A stretch of DNA of 64,000 nt, taken from positions 434,001-498,000 of the forward strand of contig JAJTUQ010000003.1 of the NCBI GenBank assembly GCA_021399445.1, in the 5' to 3' direction. Shown piece by piece: positions 11,089-21,916 of the stretch; positions within the stretch are counted from its first letter, which is position 1; every line of letters begins with the position of its first letter. Below the pieces are notes generated by a model. The model ran no database searches and was not told where the DNA came from. It saw only the letters and a program-made list of their open reading frames with translations. A program made the translations under genes and the position numbers. The stretch is from Xylogone sp. PMI_703. Taxonomy: Eukaryota; Ascomycota; Leotiomycetes.

Positions 11089-14000
11089 GCTGAGAAGAAA
11101 CGGACGCAAGTGCGTTTGAGTCTGGAGAGTAAAAAGACAAGAAGACTGGGCGAGACCGGGGAAGGGTGAGAACTGCAGATATATATATACAGAGAGAGCA
11201 AGGAGGAATCTGGGGCAGTAGTGGGGTCTGGGGACGACAGGGCCAGGAGGCTGGACCGAGGAACCAACGACGAATGATTCGTTGACTCTGGCTGCAACCT
11301 TGAAAAAGATCTTAAGCATGCACAGGTCCTAGACCGCAAGCAGGTTGGCGATGGCTCCCAACTGGAAGGTTTCTGGGAATCGGCGAGATTCACGGTGTGG
11401 GAAAGACGCCAATGGCACGGCGCAACGAGCTGAGGTGATGATGGTCGACGCTCTTCTCTCGTGCTTCCTCGCCGTGATCTCTCTTTTCCCCTCTGGCTTC
11501 TGCAGTGTTTTGTGTTTCCCTCACCCACAGACCGCGAATGGCCTCACGGTGCCTCTTCCCCGAGAATCCTCCCGAGCATCACTGCTGGGGGGCGGCTCAC
11601 GTGGTCTGGAGAATTGATTGCCGCATCGGGTTAGCTCGCGCCTCCCGGGATTTCACTCGCTGAAGGGGTAGGGGAGAAAGCAACCTCGAGCAGGCTTCGA
11701 GAGAGCTTCAGAAAAGGCTTCGCACTCTTCGCAAGGCTTGATCGCTCTTGTTTGCCGGGCGGTGGCCAATGCGGGGCGTGAGGGGTTGCATCCACCAATC
11801 AGCAGCCAGTATTGAGCGGCACTAACCCCAACTTTTCCCCAGGGCGCTTCGTCCCCACACCAGGGCTGTACTGCTATAGGTCCGGCTTTATTTTACTGTA
11901 CAGCAGGCGGGTTAAAATGATGCCCATTGGTGAGTGAAGCCCGCTAGTGCACAATAGTTCCTGATTGGCGACTTCTTTCCCGTTGCAGCATCTCCGCTGC
12001 TGATCTTGCCCCGTCCCCGAGAATCTTGCCGGCGCCTGTTTCCTCCAATCACTGCCTCTCTGCAAACATTGTGTGCTGGATCAAGCCGGATAATCATTCA
12101 TCCCCAAGATCTCGTTTGTGCCTGGAAATGGGGGTGTCTCAGTTTAGACCTCTGTCAGTTAACGCTTTGTTCATACTCTGTACCTTCGTGCTGCTTCTCT
12201 CTACCAGCCTGATCATCGTCCTGCAGTGGTTCCTTGCATGAAACCGATGAGACTTGGAGGGATTGTTTCGGTGATCTGCTGCAGAAGAGCATCTCTGCCA
12301 GGACCTAAGAAACTTCCCTCTTTCTAGCGTTGTTCCCGGCATTCTGTTTGTGCTTGTCAAGGTCTATCCCAGAAGCTTGGATCTGCGTGCTGTTGAAAGT
12401 GTCCCTCATCTCTCTAATGCCATGGACCCTAGATCCACTTTTGTCTGAAAAAAAAGTTACCGTCTCATCTTAATCATATCATCTGTGGAGCATGCCGCCA
12501 CCATATCCCGTGCTTATGGTGTGATATATAATGTCACAAATATCGTCCTGTGGGTAGCCTTCTCTTGAGTAAAACCCGGGTATCAGAGTCTATGGAAACG
12601 CCCCATAGGTCTGTCATAGATGCTATTTTGCACTCGCTGCACTACTGTACAGTATTCCAGACGAGCTTCCTCCCAATGGAGCCATCGCGACTCTTCTCTA
12701 TTCCTAGGTCCCCTGAAGTATGACCAATGAGACTAGTCCATAACTAACTTAAACCGGGTATGAAAAGCGTTGCTATGATTATCAAGTGAGATAGTCGCAG
12801 ACATTACAAGTCATGTAGTAATTATCAAAATCGAGCTTTATTTGTTTTTTATACCTTTACCAGTCAAACGTACTAAGACAACAGTGTTACTGGTCAGCTA
12901 TTGGCATTCCAATTTCTGACCGCACATTGCATTGGATCATGATATTTATGTTCAATGTGAAAATATAATTTTACATATAAAGTTATTATATTAAACACTT
13001 TATTTCTGAATCAATATGTAACAATTATATTGAAATAGTAATTTTTATATTTATCTGATACTTTGTAAAGCTCGTGTTGTAAAAGTCATCTCACAATGTA
13101 GAGTAAACAGTACACTTGAGATGCAAACTCTTTAGTTATAGTCTTATAGAAAATAGTTACCAAATTATTCTCTGGCAGTCCTCATCGAATGTTTGGATAG
13201 GAAAAGCGAGCCGTCTGATGGAGCATATGGCCTTAGACTCTAACGTATTAGCCTTCCTTATTTTCATTATCAATATGTATTTAGCCTTTACAAAGAGTTG
13301 GCCGCTCACTTCTCCCTGCCGTGTCAGCTTCCAGACCCTAAACTTCAAATACAAGTACCAATGAAAGCCACCTTTTCCATAATGTCCATGGATGAGTAGA
13401 AGAATGTCATTTCTCGTTATTTGACATGGCCAGTGGCGATAATGCACGCACGGTGTTAGAAAATGTAAATCGGATCTTTTACCTTAAATTTTATACGCCA
13501 ACAAAGACTTTCCGAACTAGATATCATATATTCAGCGCATTTACTTATAGCATGTCTCTTGCTACCACGTAAATGGCAGAGAAAGCTGTATATCATGTGT
13601 CTGTGACGTTGGTACTTCTTGGTTATCAGGTTGGAAGAGCTTTGAAGGGAAGAATCTGGGTTTTGGAGACATGTGGGATGGAATATAAACGGCCCAATTG
13701 GAGGATTGCAACCAGTCAGAAGACCTTCTGCAGCTGTAAGTTCTAGCTGAGATTTCTAATAGGTCAGAGATCAATATGGATTCTAGTAATATGGTCATTA
13801 CAATATACTCATCTGCCTACAGCTAGCTAGCCCTCTCCACTCTATATAACGCAACCACATGATACTTAGCTTTAGAGAGAAATTTCAGAGGGCTGTATTT
13901 GAACTGGTATAGATTATGAAGACAATTAAGAGACCCGCAGGCCACACATTGCATAATGACGACGGGAAGTGAAAGGCTGGATACCAACACCTTCCATTTT

Positions 14001-14215
14001 GGATGAATGCGTGTGCCAGTCACATTAGTAGTATTTATTTGCAGATATATAGAAGAGAATCTCAATAGGTACCGTGTCCTTACAGGAAATGGCGACGGAT
14101 GCTATAACCAGGCAATCAAATAAAATATCCTAGAGAATATAAGTATCTAAACATGATGACTAAATTAATCTTGAATTTTCTTTTAATCTGTTGAATTACT
14201 CAAAAATGATAAATT
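11089..14215. other. promoter region, then AT-rich gene-free DNA
   Basis: 11.1-12.4 kb is of normal composition and forms the upstream region of the permease. Open frames here (11345, 11866, 12006 and others) are short, overlapping on both strands and without domains. 12.4-14.2 kb is AT-rich and stop-dense. No RNA gene or repeat was recognised. Confidence 0.45.
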
Positions 14216-15123
14216 CTATTCATACTCGGTACTCGCTGCCACTTCTTCCATAAGGGAAATATCTTCACTAAATTTTTGGTTCTTCTGCTTCGCTGCTTCG
14301 ATACAGTCTTTTCCCAGAAATATTCTCAAAGCCTCTCCTCGACCTTTTTCAAAAGGAACTGTCGTTGCAATCCCTGTCGATATCTCTATGATCCTTCTTG
14401 CTCCTTTTGAAGGGTCACCTGGTTGGGTACCGTTGGCTTCTTCCTGGAACCTCACAACTTGATCTGCAGGGGTATCTTTATACGCTAGGTTGCGAGATTT
14501 GGGTACTCTGAGTTTTGCTACTAAGTTTGTTCTAAACGCGCCCGGTTCAACCAACAATACCCTGATTCCGAAACACCCGACTTCTCTAGCTAAAGCTTCG
14601 GTCATCCCCTCTAAGGCAAATTTTGATGCTGCGTACGCAGTACATGCTGCATGTCCATCAAAACCTGCGACACTGCTGACATTAACTATCGTTCCACTTC
14701 TTCGAAGTCTGAAGTGAGGCAGGGCTCCTTTAATGCACCTCACAGCTCCCAGTGTGTTAGCCTGCAGCAGAGACTCGAATTCGCTTATACTTCTTCATAG
14801 TCAGTCACGCAAATATAGTGTATGGTTAACACATGCCTTATATCTTCCAATGCGCCTAGGAGAGCATAGCCGGCATTGTTGATCAATATGTCAACATTAT
14901 GCTCCTCACATATTCTTGATACGATATTCTCGGAGTCGTCATCATTTACGTCGAGTTTTACCCAATGTCCGCCCAGTTGCTCAAGCTCTGGATAGTTCGT
15001 GGCAGCCGTTGCTGGATCGCGACAGGCAGCAAATACTTTATGTCCCATCTCCGCAGCACAAAGCGTAAGATGCAGACCAATTCCTGAAGAAGTACCTGTA
15101 ATTAAAAGGGTCTGAGCTGACAT
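14216..15123 (-). CDS. classical short-chain dehydrogenase/reductase
   Basis: Exons 14837-15123 and 14216-14783 give 284 residues. The Rossmann start TGTSSGIG (residues about 10-17), ILINNAG, the catalytic Ser in NVSSVAG and YAASK (Tyr-x3-Lys) are all intact, as is the PGAFRTNL segment after beta-6. The protein is a soluble NAD(P)H-dependent oxidoreductase resembling 17-beta-HSD/acyl-DHAP-reductase-like fungal SDRs; the substrate is unknown. The join that restores the expected EDISEFESLLQ uses a GC-AG intron (donor GCATGT at 14836, acceptor TATAAG at 14784; 53 nt). A GTGTTA donor a few bases downstream paired with another acceptor also keeps frame but loses residues. It is divergent from the second SDR gene. 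Confidence 0.8.
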
Positions 15124-15817
15124 GGTACAGGTAAGTCTAACAAACGGCTTTATTTTATGTGAAGTATACAAATACAAAGGTTGAATCCAATAACCAAGTT
15201 CTTACCCAGCTTGTGTATTTATGCCTTGACTGATCTATGCCTTTTGCCACTTAAAGGAGAAACTTGCAAATCAGGCATATTAGAAATAGCAGGCGACAGA
15301 ACATTTGAATTTAAAAGAGGTCAACTGCGCTGTCTTATACGACGCCTAATACGATTGGTCGTTATACTGGGACTAGTGGATACAATGCGTACCAATGAAG
15401 ATCTCCGGTTCCAGCCGCTAAGCACTATTTGGGTAAAAATGTCATCACCCAGAAGCGACTCCTTGAAGCTAGTGCCGTTTATGGACTAGTTTCTCGAACG
15501 AAGAGATAACCATATGAAATCCCCATCATCTTAAGTCCCTCTATGACGCCCCCCAAGGACTATGGAGACTTGGAGAGTCGCATTCAAAATGCAAATTATT
15601 TTATATCCCCGGAAAGTCCGCAAGTTTCAGATTACGATGGAAAGTACTTGTCGGACTTTAGATGTTGTTATGGCCGCTAAGTCTATATAACCATGGTACA
15701 GACCTCTCCTCACATCCGGTACCAAAGCAATCGAGCGTGAGCAAAATACTGTATCTATCACTTATATCATTCATATCATTCACATCTCTTTAAAACCATA
15801 TCACTAGAACCGGTACA
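15124..15817. promoter_or_regulatory. divergent promoter between two SDR genes
   Basis: About 700 bp separates the two start codons. A TATATAA box at 15684-15690 lies 134 bp upstream of the plus-strand ATG. Open frames in the interval are short and have no domain character. Confidence 0.55.
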
Positions 15818-16825
15818 ATGTCCAAGAATCGATATACTGAGGCTCACCTTAACCCAAACGGCCCTGGAGATGCTCGTCCGACAGCCTTACAAGTTGTGAA
15901 GGATGAAGGACTGGAAGGAAAACTGACGGACAAAGTTTTCCTAGTCACGGGTGTTTCATCAGGAATCGGCATCGAGACCGTCAAGGCCCTTGCAGCTACG
16001 GGTGCGGTCGTCTATGGCACAGTGCGGAATCTGGAAAAGGGGAGGCAGGCTCTGGGCTCTGTCCTCTCTCCAGGACGTGTGGAGCTTTTGCATTGCGATC
16101 TTTCATCTCTCGCCAGCGTCCGAGTATGTGCCGAAGAATTCCTCAAGAAATCAAAGAAGTTGAACGTCCTTATTGCCAATGCTGGGGTGATGGCCATCCA
16201 AACACTCACCAAGACAGTGGATGGATTTGAGGAGCAGTTTGCAACCAATCACCTCGCTCATTTCCTGCTATTCCAGTTGCTTAAGCCCACTATGTTGGCA
16301 TCCTCATCTCCAGACTTCCAATCTCGCGTTGTCATGCTGAGCTCCTCTGGACATCGCAGTAACGGCGTTATTTTCGACGATATCAACTTCGATACGCCCG
16401 ACTCCTACTCCCCTTTTGTGGCGTATGGCCAGTCCAAGTCTGCAAATATATATATGGCAAGCTATATTGAGCGACACTACGGTAAACGCGGGCTTCATGG
16501 CCTTGCTGTTCATCCAGGAGGTATCTGGTCCGGCCTGGGAGCTCATTTGCCGGAGGAGCAAATGGCTTATCTGAAAAGCGATCAGGCTCTGGCCAAGATT
16601 ATGAAGACCCCTGAGCAAGGCGCAGCCACGTCTGTTCTTGCCGCTCTAGGAAAAGAGTTTGAGGGTAGAGGAAAAGTGTATCTGGAAGATTCAGGGGAGT
16701 GGGGTCCGGCTGAAGAAGGTGCTCCTAGTACTGACCGTGGGTATGCAAAACACGCTTTTGATGAGGTGGCGGAGGACCGTCTATGGAGGGTATCTAACCA
16801 ACTAGTCGGTATTAAAGAAGAATAA
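15818..16825 (+). CDS. short-chain dehydrogenase, retinol dehydrogenase/WWOX-like
   Basis: Intronless, 335 residues; ATG in context GGTACAATG. Cofactor motif GVSSGIG near residues 45-51, NLEKGRQAL after beta-2 (an Arg just before it favours NADPH), LIANAGVM, VMLSSSGHR, and catalytic YGQSKSANI (Tyr-x3-Lys) followed by VHPGGIWSGL. The N-terminal extension of about 35 residues before the Rossmann fold and the overall length match fungal members of the RDH11-14/WW-domain oxidoreductase-like group. Substrate not predictable; lipids, retinoid-like aldehydes or secondary metabolites are all possible. No signal peptide or membrane helix seen. Confidence 0.85.
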   Translation: MSKNRYTEAHLNPNGPGDARPTALQVVKDEGLEGKLTDKVFLVTGVSSGIGIETVKALAATGAVVYGTVRNLEKGRQALGSVLSPGRVELLHCDLSSLASVRVCAEEFLKKSKKLNVLIANAGVMAIQTLTKTVDGFEEQFATNHLAHFLLFQLLKPTMLASSSPDFQSRVVMLSSSGHRSNGVIFDDINFDTPDSYSPFVAYGQSKSANIYMASYIERHYGKRGLHGLAVHPGGIWSGLGAHLPEEQMAYLKSDQALAKIMKTPEQGAATSVLAALGKEFEGRGKVYLEDSGEWGPAEEGAPSTDRGYAKHAFDEVAEDRLWRVSNQLVGIKEE

Positions 16826-17020
16826 GGGAGTGTGACTACGGAGATAAGCCTGCCAGAAAAATAGCTAGATATTACCCACACCATTCTATTCTTTATCAAT
16901 ATAATAAAATTTAGGCACAGTTGATGTCACTTCACACAAATTTTTGAAACTTATTCCATCTTCGTATTTGGTTGTCATAATAAGCGTGTCTATAGTTATG
17001 CAAATAGAATGTGCCTGTAT

Positions 17021-18061
17021 TCAGCTGACTTTAAACAATGGACTCTCGCCTCTCTTTCTCCGCCAATAATTTGTTGATCTCATCAGATCTTCGCAGCCTT
17101 TCAAGATCCACCCCCAACGATGAATGAAATCCTCTGAGGCTTCCCACGATGCGGGATCCCACGGCTCACCCCAGAGAACTAAGCCCCCTTCTCCCTGCTG
17201 GGGATATAATCCAACCATCCATTGACACAATTCTTCTTCATCGAATTCTGGTACATCCACTCCAGCATTCTCTTTTAACTTGATGCGGAGGACATTATCC
17301 CGCATTTGCGGAAAGGGGAGAATATCTACCCAAGGATGATGCGAGACAGTCTTTTGCAAGACTGAAGGCGACAGGGCTTTTGGAAAACACGGCACCAGCT
17401 CGCCTGAAGAGGTGGATGGGCCAGTCATTCCACTATTGAAGGGCGATACTGCATCGTCATCTACTATTTGCCCAGGAGGTACCCCGAGAATATCAAGAAT
17501 CTTCTCAAAACCTTGCAGAACATTGAATTGCAGGAGAGATAGGAGATGACTGTTGGATAGTGAGCGGCTCACGTAGCGTGCCAGTTGCAACTCGTAAAAC
17601 TGAAGGAGTATCGTAGATCTGTTCGTATACCATGGACCAGAGGTGGTCATGCTGTGTGGGTACGTAAGGGACTTATTCACACTGCCTCTGCGAAAGGCCT
17701 GCGCCTCATCTCCTGTTTCCATTTGCAACCTATTTTCATTCCGGTTTTCCCGAGGGCCTGCAGTGCCGGCGAGTAGATTCATGTCGGGTGTAGCTTGATC
17801 CACTTGAGTCGTCCCTATCGACTTACGATGTGATATTAATGATGCCGACGATGATGGCTCAGTAGTACTGTTATATGGTGATGTAACTGTGGATTGATAA
17901 GACTTCTTCTTTCGGGACCGGCAGGCCCTCTGATTCAATCGGTTTTGTAGCTTGCGTCGTGCATCGGGGTTGCTTACTCTGCTCCAGTCATCCTCGACGT
18001 CAAAGACGGAGCACTGTCCTTGGAACTCTCGCGAGGAGAGCGATGAAGGATTTCGCGGCAT
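17021..18061 (-). CDS. bZIP-type transcription factor (DUF3425-like)
   Basis: Intronless, 346 residues. The basic region at residues 31-53 contains NRLNQRACRSRKKK, the bZIP N-x7-R type core, preceded by the WSRVSNPDARRK lead-in common in fungal proteins of this group. A clear heptad leucine zipper is not visible after it. The C-terminal half (VLQKTVSHHPWVDILPFPQMRDNVL, split here by family position, then WGEPWDPASWEASEDF) matches the DUF3425 region seen in many secondary-metabolism and stress bZIPs. Likely a nuclear regulator; its targets are unknown. It is tail-to-tail with the SDR gene ending at 16825. Confidence 0.85.
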   Translation of the reverse strand: MPRNPSSLSSREFQGQCSVFDVEDDWSRVSNPDARRKLQNRLNQRACRSRKKKSYQSTVTSPYNSTTEPSSSASLISHRKSIGTTQVDQATPDMNLLAGTAGPRENRNENRLQMETGDEAQAFRRGSVNKSLTYPHSMTTSGPWYTNRSTILLQFYELQLARYVSRSLSNSHLLSLLQFNVLQGFEKILDILGVPPGQIVDDDAVSPFNSGMTGPSTSSGELVPCFPKALSPSVLQKTVSHHPWVDILPFPQMRDNVLRIKLKENAGVDVPEFDEEELCQWMVGLYPQQGEGGLVLWGEPWDPASWEASEDFIHRWGWILKGCEDLMRSTNYWRRKRGESPLFKVS

Positions 18062-18799
18062 GACGCCCTATATCAGGCACATGGAGCTGTAGTCTGCGAA
18101 ATTGTGGTACTATCAAGTAATTCCTTCTAGATCCTCCTCTGTATCGCATTCGTTAATAAGCTTACCGCTCTTACAAAGAGGAAATTAGCATTATTATTGC
18201 TAGCATGCTATGTAGTAAGATATCTATTAAAGTTCAGTGTCAGAGATCAGAGTGCGTTGGTTCGGCTACTACACATATAATAAATTGCAAGATACATAGA
18301 GTCTCCATTCGCCTCTACTCTTGATGACGTATAGTACAAACGTGGACGGGCGGTAAAACTCTTCTCTTAACCGGTCGTTAGCTCTTACAGCTATGCTTGG
18401 CCAGGTTCAATTGCGTAAGCAGCATCTCCGCGACTCCAGGTGCTGACTATGCTGGAGATACAGTTTGCAGGGGCTCAACCACAAGCCGCATATTTCTGCT
18501 GGAAGGTTTAGTCATCTATAGCGATGGCTCAATCTGAATTATATTGGACTACTACTTGTATTAGTTCGCAGCACTACTAGATCCCGCGATTGTATTAAGC
18601 CCGATCATCGTACTCGGCTGAATATTCAGCGGGGCCTACTCGTACTCAAGGAGCCAAATAGCTGCTATATCTCCGTAGGCGAAGCCAAGGCTTTATACCG
18701 TAGATTCAATACACGTAGCGTACGTCCAACCTCTATTGCCTCCAACGTGATCAAGCTTGGTATCTCGCGCCCTTTAATCAATCACGGTATATCTCGGCG
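18062..18799. promoter_or_regulatory. divergent upstream region between bZIP and double-zinc-cluster regulator
   Basis: About 740 bp between two regulator start codons. It contains scattered CGG/CCG triplets and two copies of a GCCAAGG/AGCCAAATA-like sequence but no clear operator. No coding signal. Confidence 0.4.
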
Positions 18800-21757
18800 A
18801 TGAGTGGTCGCGCTCAAGCTTCATCACCGAATTATGGTCTTTCGCCAAAAGATAGAACGGGGATTATCCGGACGCGAACAGGATGTCGCACCTGCAGGAA
18901 CCGGAAGGTGAGTTGTTGACCTAGTACTCGTCAACATCCTCATCTTCACCCGATTAGTTAAGCAATAGCTACAGGTAAAATGCGACGAAAGGAAACCTGA
19001 GTGCTCTCAGTGTTGTAAAGGCAAGAGGACCTGTACCTGGCCAGGACCTGATGATTACAAGAGAGGAAAATTCCCCAGGAGGCCCAATGCGACTGCGTGC
19101 GACTCATGTAAGGAGAAGAAGGTCATTCATCCTGCTTCTGCTCATTAGGCAGTCTCTCTCATTTAATATTTTTGACCCTTATATTATATAGCTCAAATGC
19201 GTCGGTGATGTACGTGATGCATGCGAGAAGTGCAGCAATTCAGGAATCGAATGTACCCGCTCTCAGATACCCCTTTCTCCATCGCATGGTAGTGGTGTAA
19301 CTACTATTTCGGATGATACGGTATTATCACATCCTATAGTTCCTCCTCAGTCTTCCTCTGCAACCATTTTTGATGCAGACCCGGACCTTCCACCTCTCCC
19401 CAGTCCATCCCAACAGGCCAGGGAAACCTTCACATCAATAGACTCGGCACCACTGGGGCCTGCAAGATCCGAAGAGTTACCTACAGGCAAAGAGCTTGAG
19501 GACTTAGTACAACTTTACTTTGAATCGGTACATCGTGAGTTGTGTATCTCGAAACAAAGAGCACATTGCTGAGTGCCGGCTCCTTTAGACTTCGGCTTTT
19601 TCACGTTCATTCACCAGCTGCACTTCAACCGTCTCCTCTCGAAAGGAAAGGCTCCTCGTGAACTGACACTGATAATGATTGCTAGTGCAATGCGGTAAGT
19701 TTAATGACTCATCACCCATTCTTCTTTGTCGCTCCCCTTTTTTCAAGATACAGAGTCAAAAGTTGGGCTGATCCGTTTGATGCGCAGGTTCGCTGGTACT
19801 GCCTCCCCGGAGAACCTAGCAAGAGCAGATGTCTGGGCAGATACTGCGATTGCAGCTCTTCTTCCGCGTATATATCAAGGATTCGGAGCTATACAACTTA
19901 TGGTACGTGGGAAAGTTATGCCAGTCATCTATTATAGTTATCAGACGTTTCTTAGCTTGTTGCAATAATGAATATGACTAACGCTGTAGACAGACTCTCT
20001 TACTAGCACAGCACTACGATTTGAATCGTGGTAACTTTACGTCAGCCTGGCTTTTGGGAGCCAACTGTGCGAGGTCAGTAGCTGCCAGCACCTACTTGTC
20101 TCAACTTTTGTTGTTGGTGACCATAGACATGAGACCTAAACTAAAAGCTCGACTCAGGATGATGCAAATGATGTCCCTGCAAACTTTTGACCGGACTTAC
20201 CCAGCAAAGTTCGCCTCTTATCTCCGTTTTTCACCCCTTCTTTCCTGCGAAGCCCTTCGCCGTGTAGCGTGGTGCACGTTTTATGTTGATACCATTGTGG
20301 ATGGTGGACGGTATGGCTTCCATATCGTTGACGAGAAGGCATATCGACTTCAGCTTCCGTGTGATCAAGTCAGCTTTCTAGGTGATGAAGCAGTTGTGAC
20401 CGAGCCACTTTTTTATAAACCGAACGACCCTGTTAATACTAATACTACTTATCTCGAGCGGGCACCCCTTGACATGTCTGCATATCTACTTCGAACGGCA
20501 GCTGCACGGCGTCGAGCTTTGCACTTTGCATTTCGAGCCTCGCATAGAGAACAGACAGTTGAAGAGTTATCGGTCGAACTCGTAGCTTTGGAGGCCGATA
20601 TGGAAGAGGTGATTGCAGCTTTACCAAAACGATTTCATTTTAATACCGATAACATGTTCCTCCACCGCGAGCGACTCATCACCTTTATACTTCTGCACAT
20701 CCTGCGTCACAATCTCTTCATCATCATCGGTCCAACCGCCTTACAGATATATCAACGTGATCCCTCTAAGGCAGAACTCATACCCCAGGTACGGCGGAAT
20801 AGAATCTCGCATGCGCTTCCCATAGCCGGTTTGATTTCAGAAGGGCTCTCGGGGAACATACACTTCGATCCTCAAGTCGGTGTGCAGGCCTATGTTGCCT
20901 TAGAGAGTAATATTACCATCACTCATTCTTGTCTACTGATTTCCTCGTCTCTGACCTGAATTCTGTAGTTCTTTTATTTGAACCACGTCGCAGCTGAGAT
21001 AGATCCATTTATCGATCCTAAATCAAATGAGTTAATGGAAGCGATCCCTCACCTTCTCAATATTATCAGGAATATTGCACAGCGATCTGAGTTTGTGAAA
21101 CAACTGGTAAGTACGAATAGGAGACATAATGTGTGTAGAGTTGACATTTGACACAGCATATTGAGGCCGTCCATCGGCTCCTACGATGTGATTGTACGCA
21201 TCTCCTTGACGAGATGGACTTCATCGCATTCCGAAGGTTTGCTTGCCCTTATCTGCTGACTCTGGTTGTATAAGTTAGAAGCCTTGCTTATTTTATTTGT
21301 AGTGAATATCGACTTGTTGGGCAAGATGCTGCCGAGTACGATTTCCGCGACTTTCGATGGGCTAAACTTGAGCGTTTACGTCGCGGTGCTAGGTTGTCTA
21401 CTAATGCCGCGCATGACGAAGCACTGCTTGAGTACAAGGTAGGTGGAGAGACGGCCAGTCCTTCTGCAGCACCCTCCCCGCGGCTCGATGCAATGGATGT
21501 TCATTACTTTTACGCGACCTTCACTGCTTCAGTCGCCAACAGCCGCCTCATCCGATACCATGAATTTGCCTGAAACGCAGAGTGTTGAGGGGGGTAGTTT
21601 TACAGAGACCGCCCAACCATGGTGGGGACTCCCAGAATCTGATAATGCTGACCAAATATTTTCTCTCGACTGGTCTTGGTTCTTGAATGAATCGGGGCAT
21701 CCTGGTTATCAGAATGGCGATCCTGAGAGATTTTGGAGCCAACTACAACAAAACTGA
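18800..21757 (+). CDS. fungal transcription factor with two tandem Zn2Cys6 clusters
   Basis: Ten exons: 18800-18907, 18975-19121, 19192-19534, 19589-19694, 19788-19902, 19994-20906, 20994-21106, 21157-21236, 21303-21438, 21533-21757. The first cluster is CRTCRNRK-VKCDERKPEC-SQC-CKGKRTC, formed across intron 1. About 30 residues later comes a second, ACDSCKEKK-LKCVGDVRDACEKCSNSGIEC, formed across intron 2. Each has six cysteines with Gal4-like spacing. A Pro/Ser linker and a fungal-specific transcription factor domain follow (YFESVH, LHFNRLL, MIASAMRFAGTA, RFSPLLSCEALRRVAWCTFY, with WAKLERLRRGARL near the end). With the acceptor at 20968, the intron from 20907 would put the frame out by one; the acceptor at 20993 restores it. 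It ends 160 bp from the 3' end of the sulfatase gene, and probably controls the sulfatase-permease group (inference). Confidence 0.78.
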
Positions 21758-21916
21758 CGAGCTCAATCGATGTTTTAGATTGGTAGTACTTATCTGACTT
21801 ACTTCTACTTTTGTTATGGACCAGCTTATATTCTAGGTGCTTTATATGTATAGTAAATCCTATTGTACAAGCTTCTATAGATAATATGAATATGAACACA
21901 ACTGGGGGCTATCCTC

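Noticed and set aside
20907..20993. Frameshift in the double-cluster regulator
   Set aside because: The acceptor at 20968 breaks the frame, but the acceptor at 20993 keeps it, so a frameshift is not required. The choice between them is not certain.
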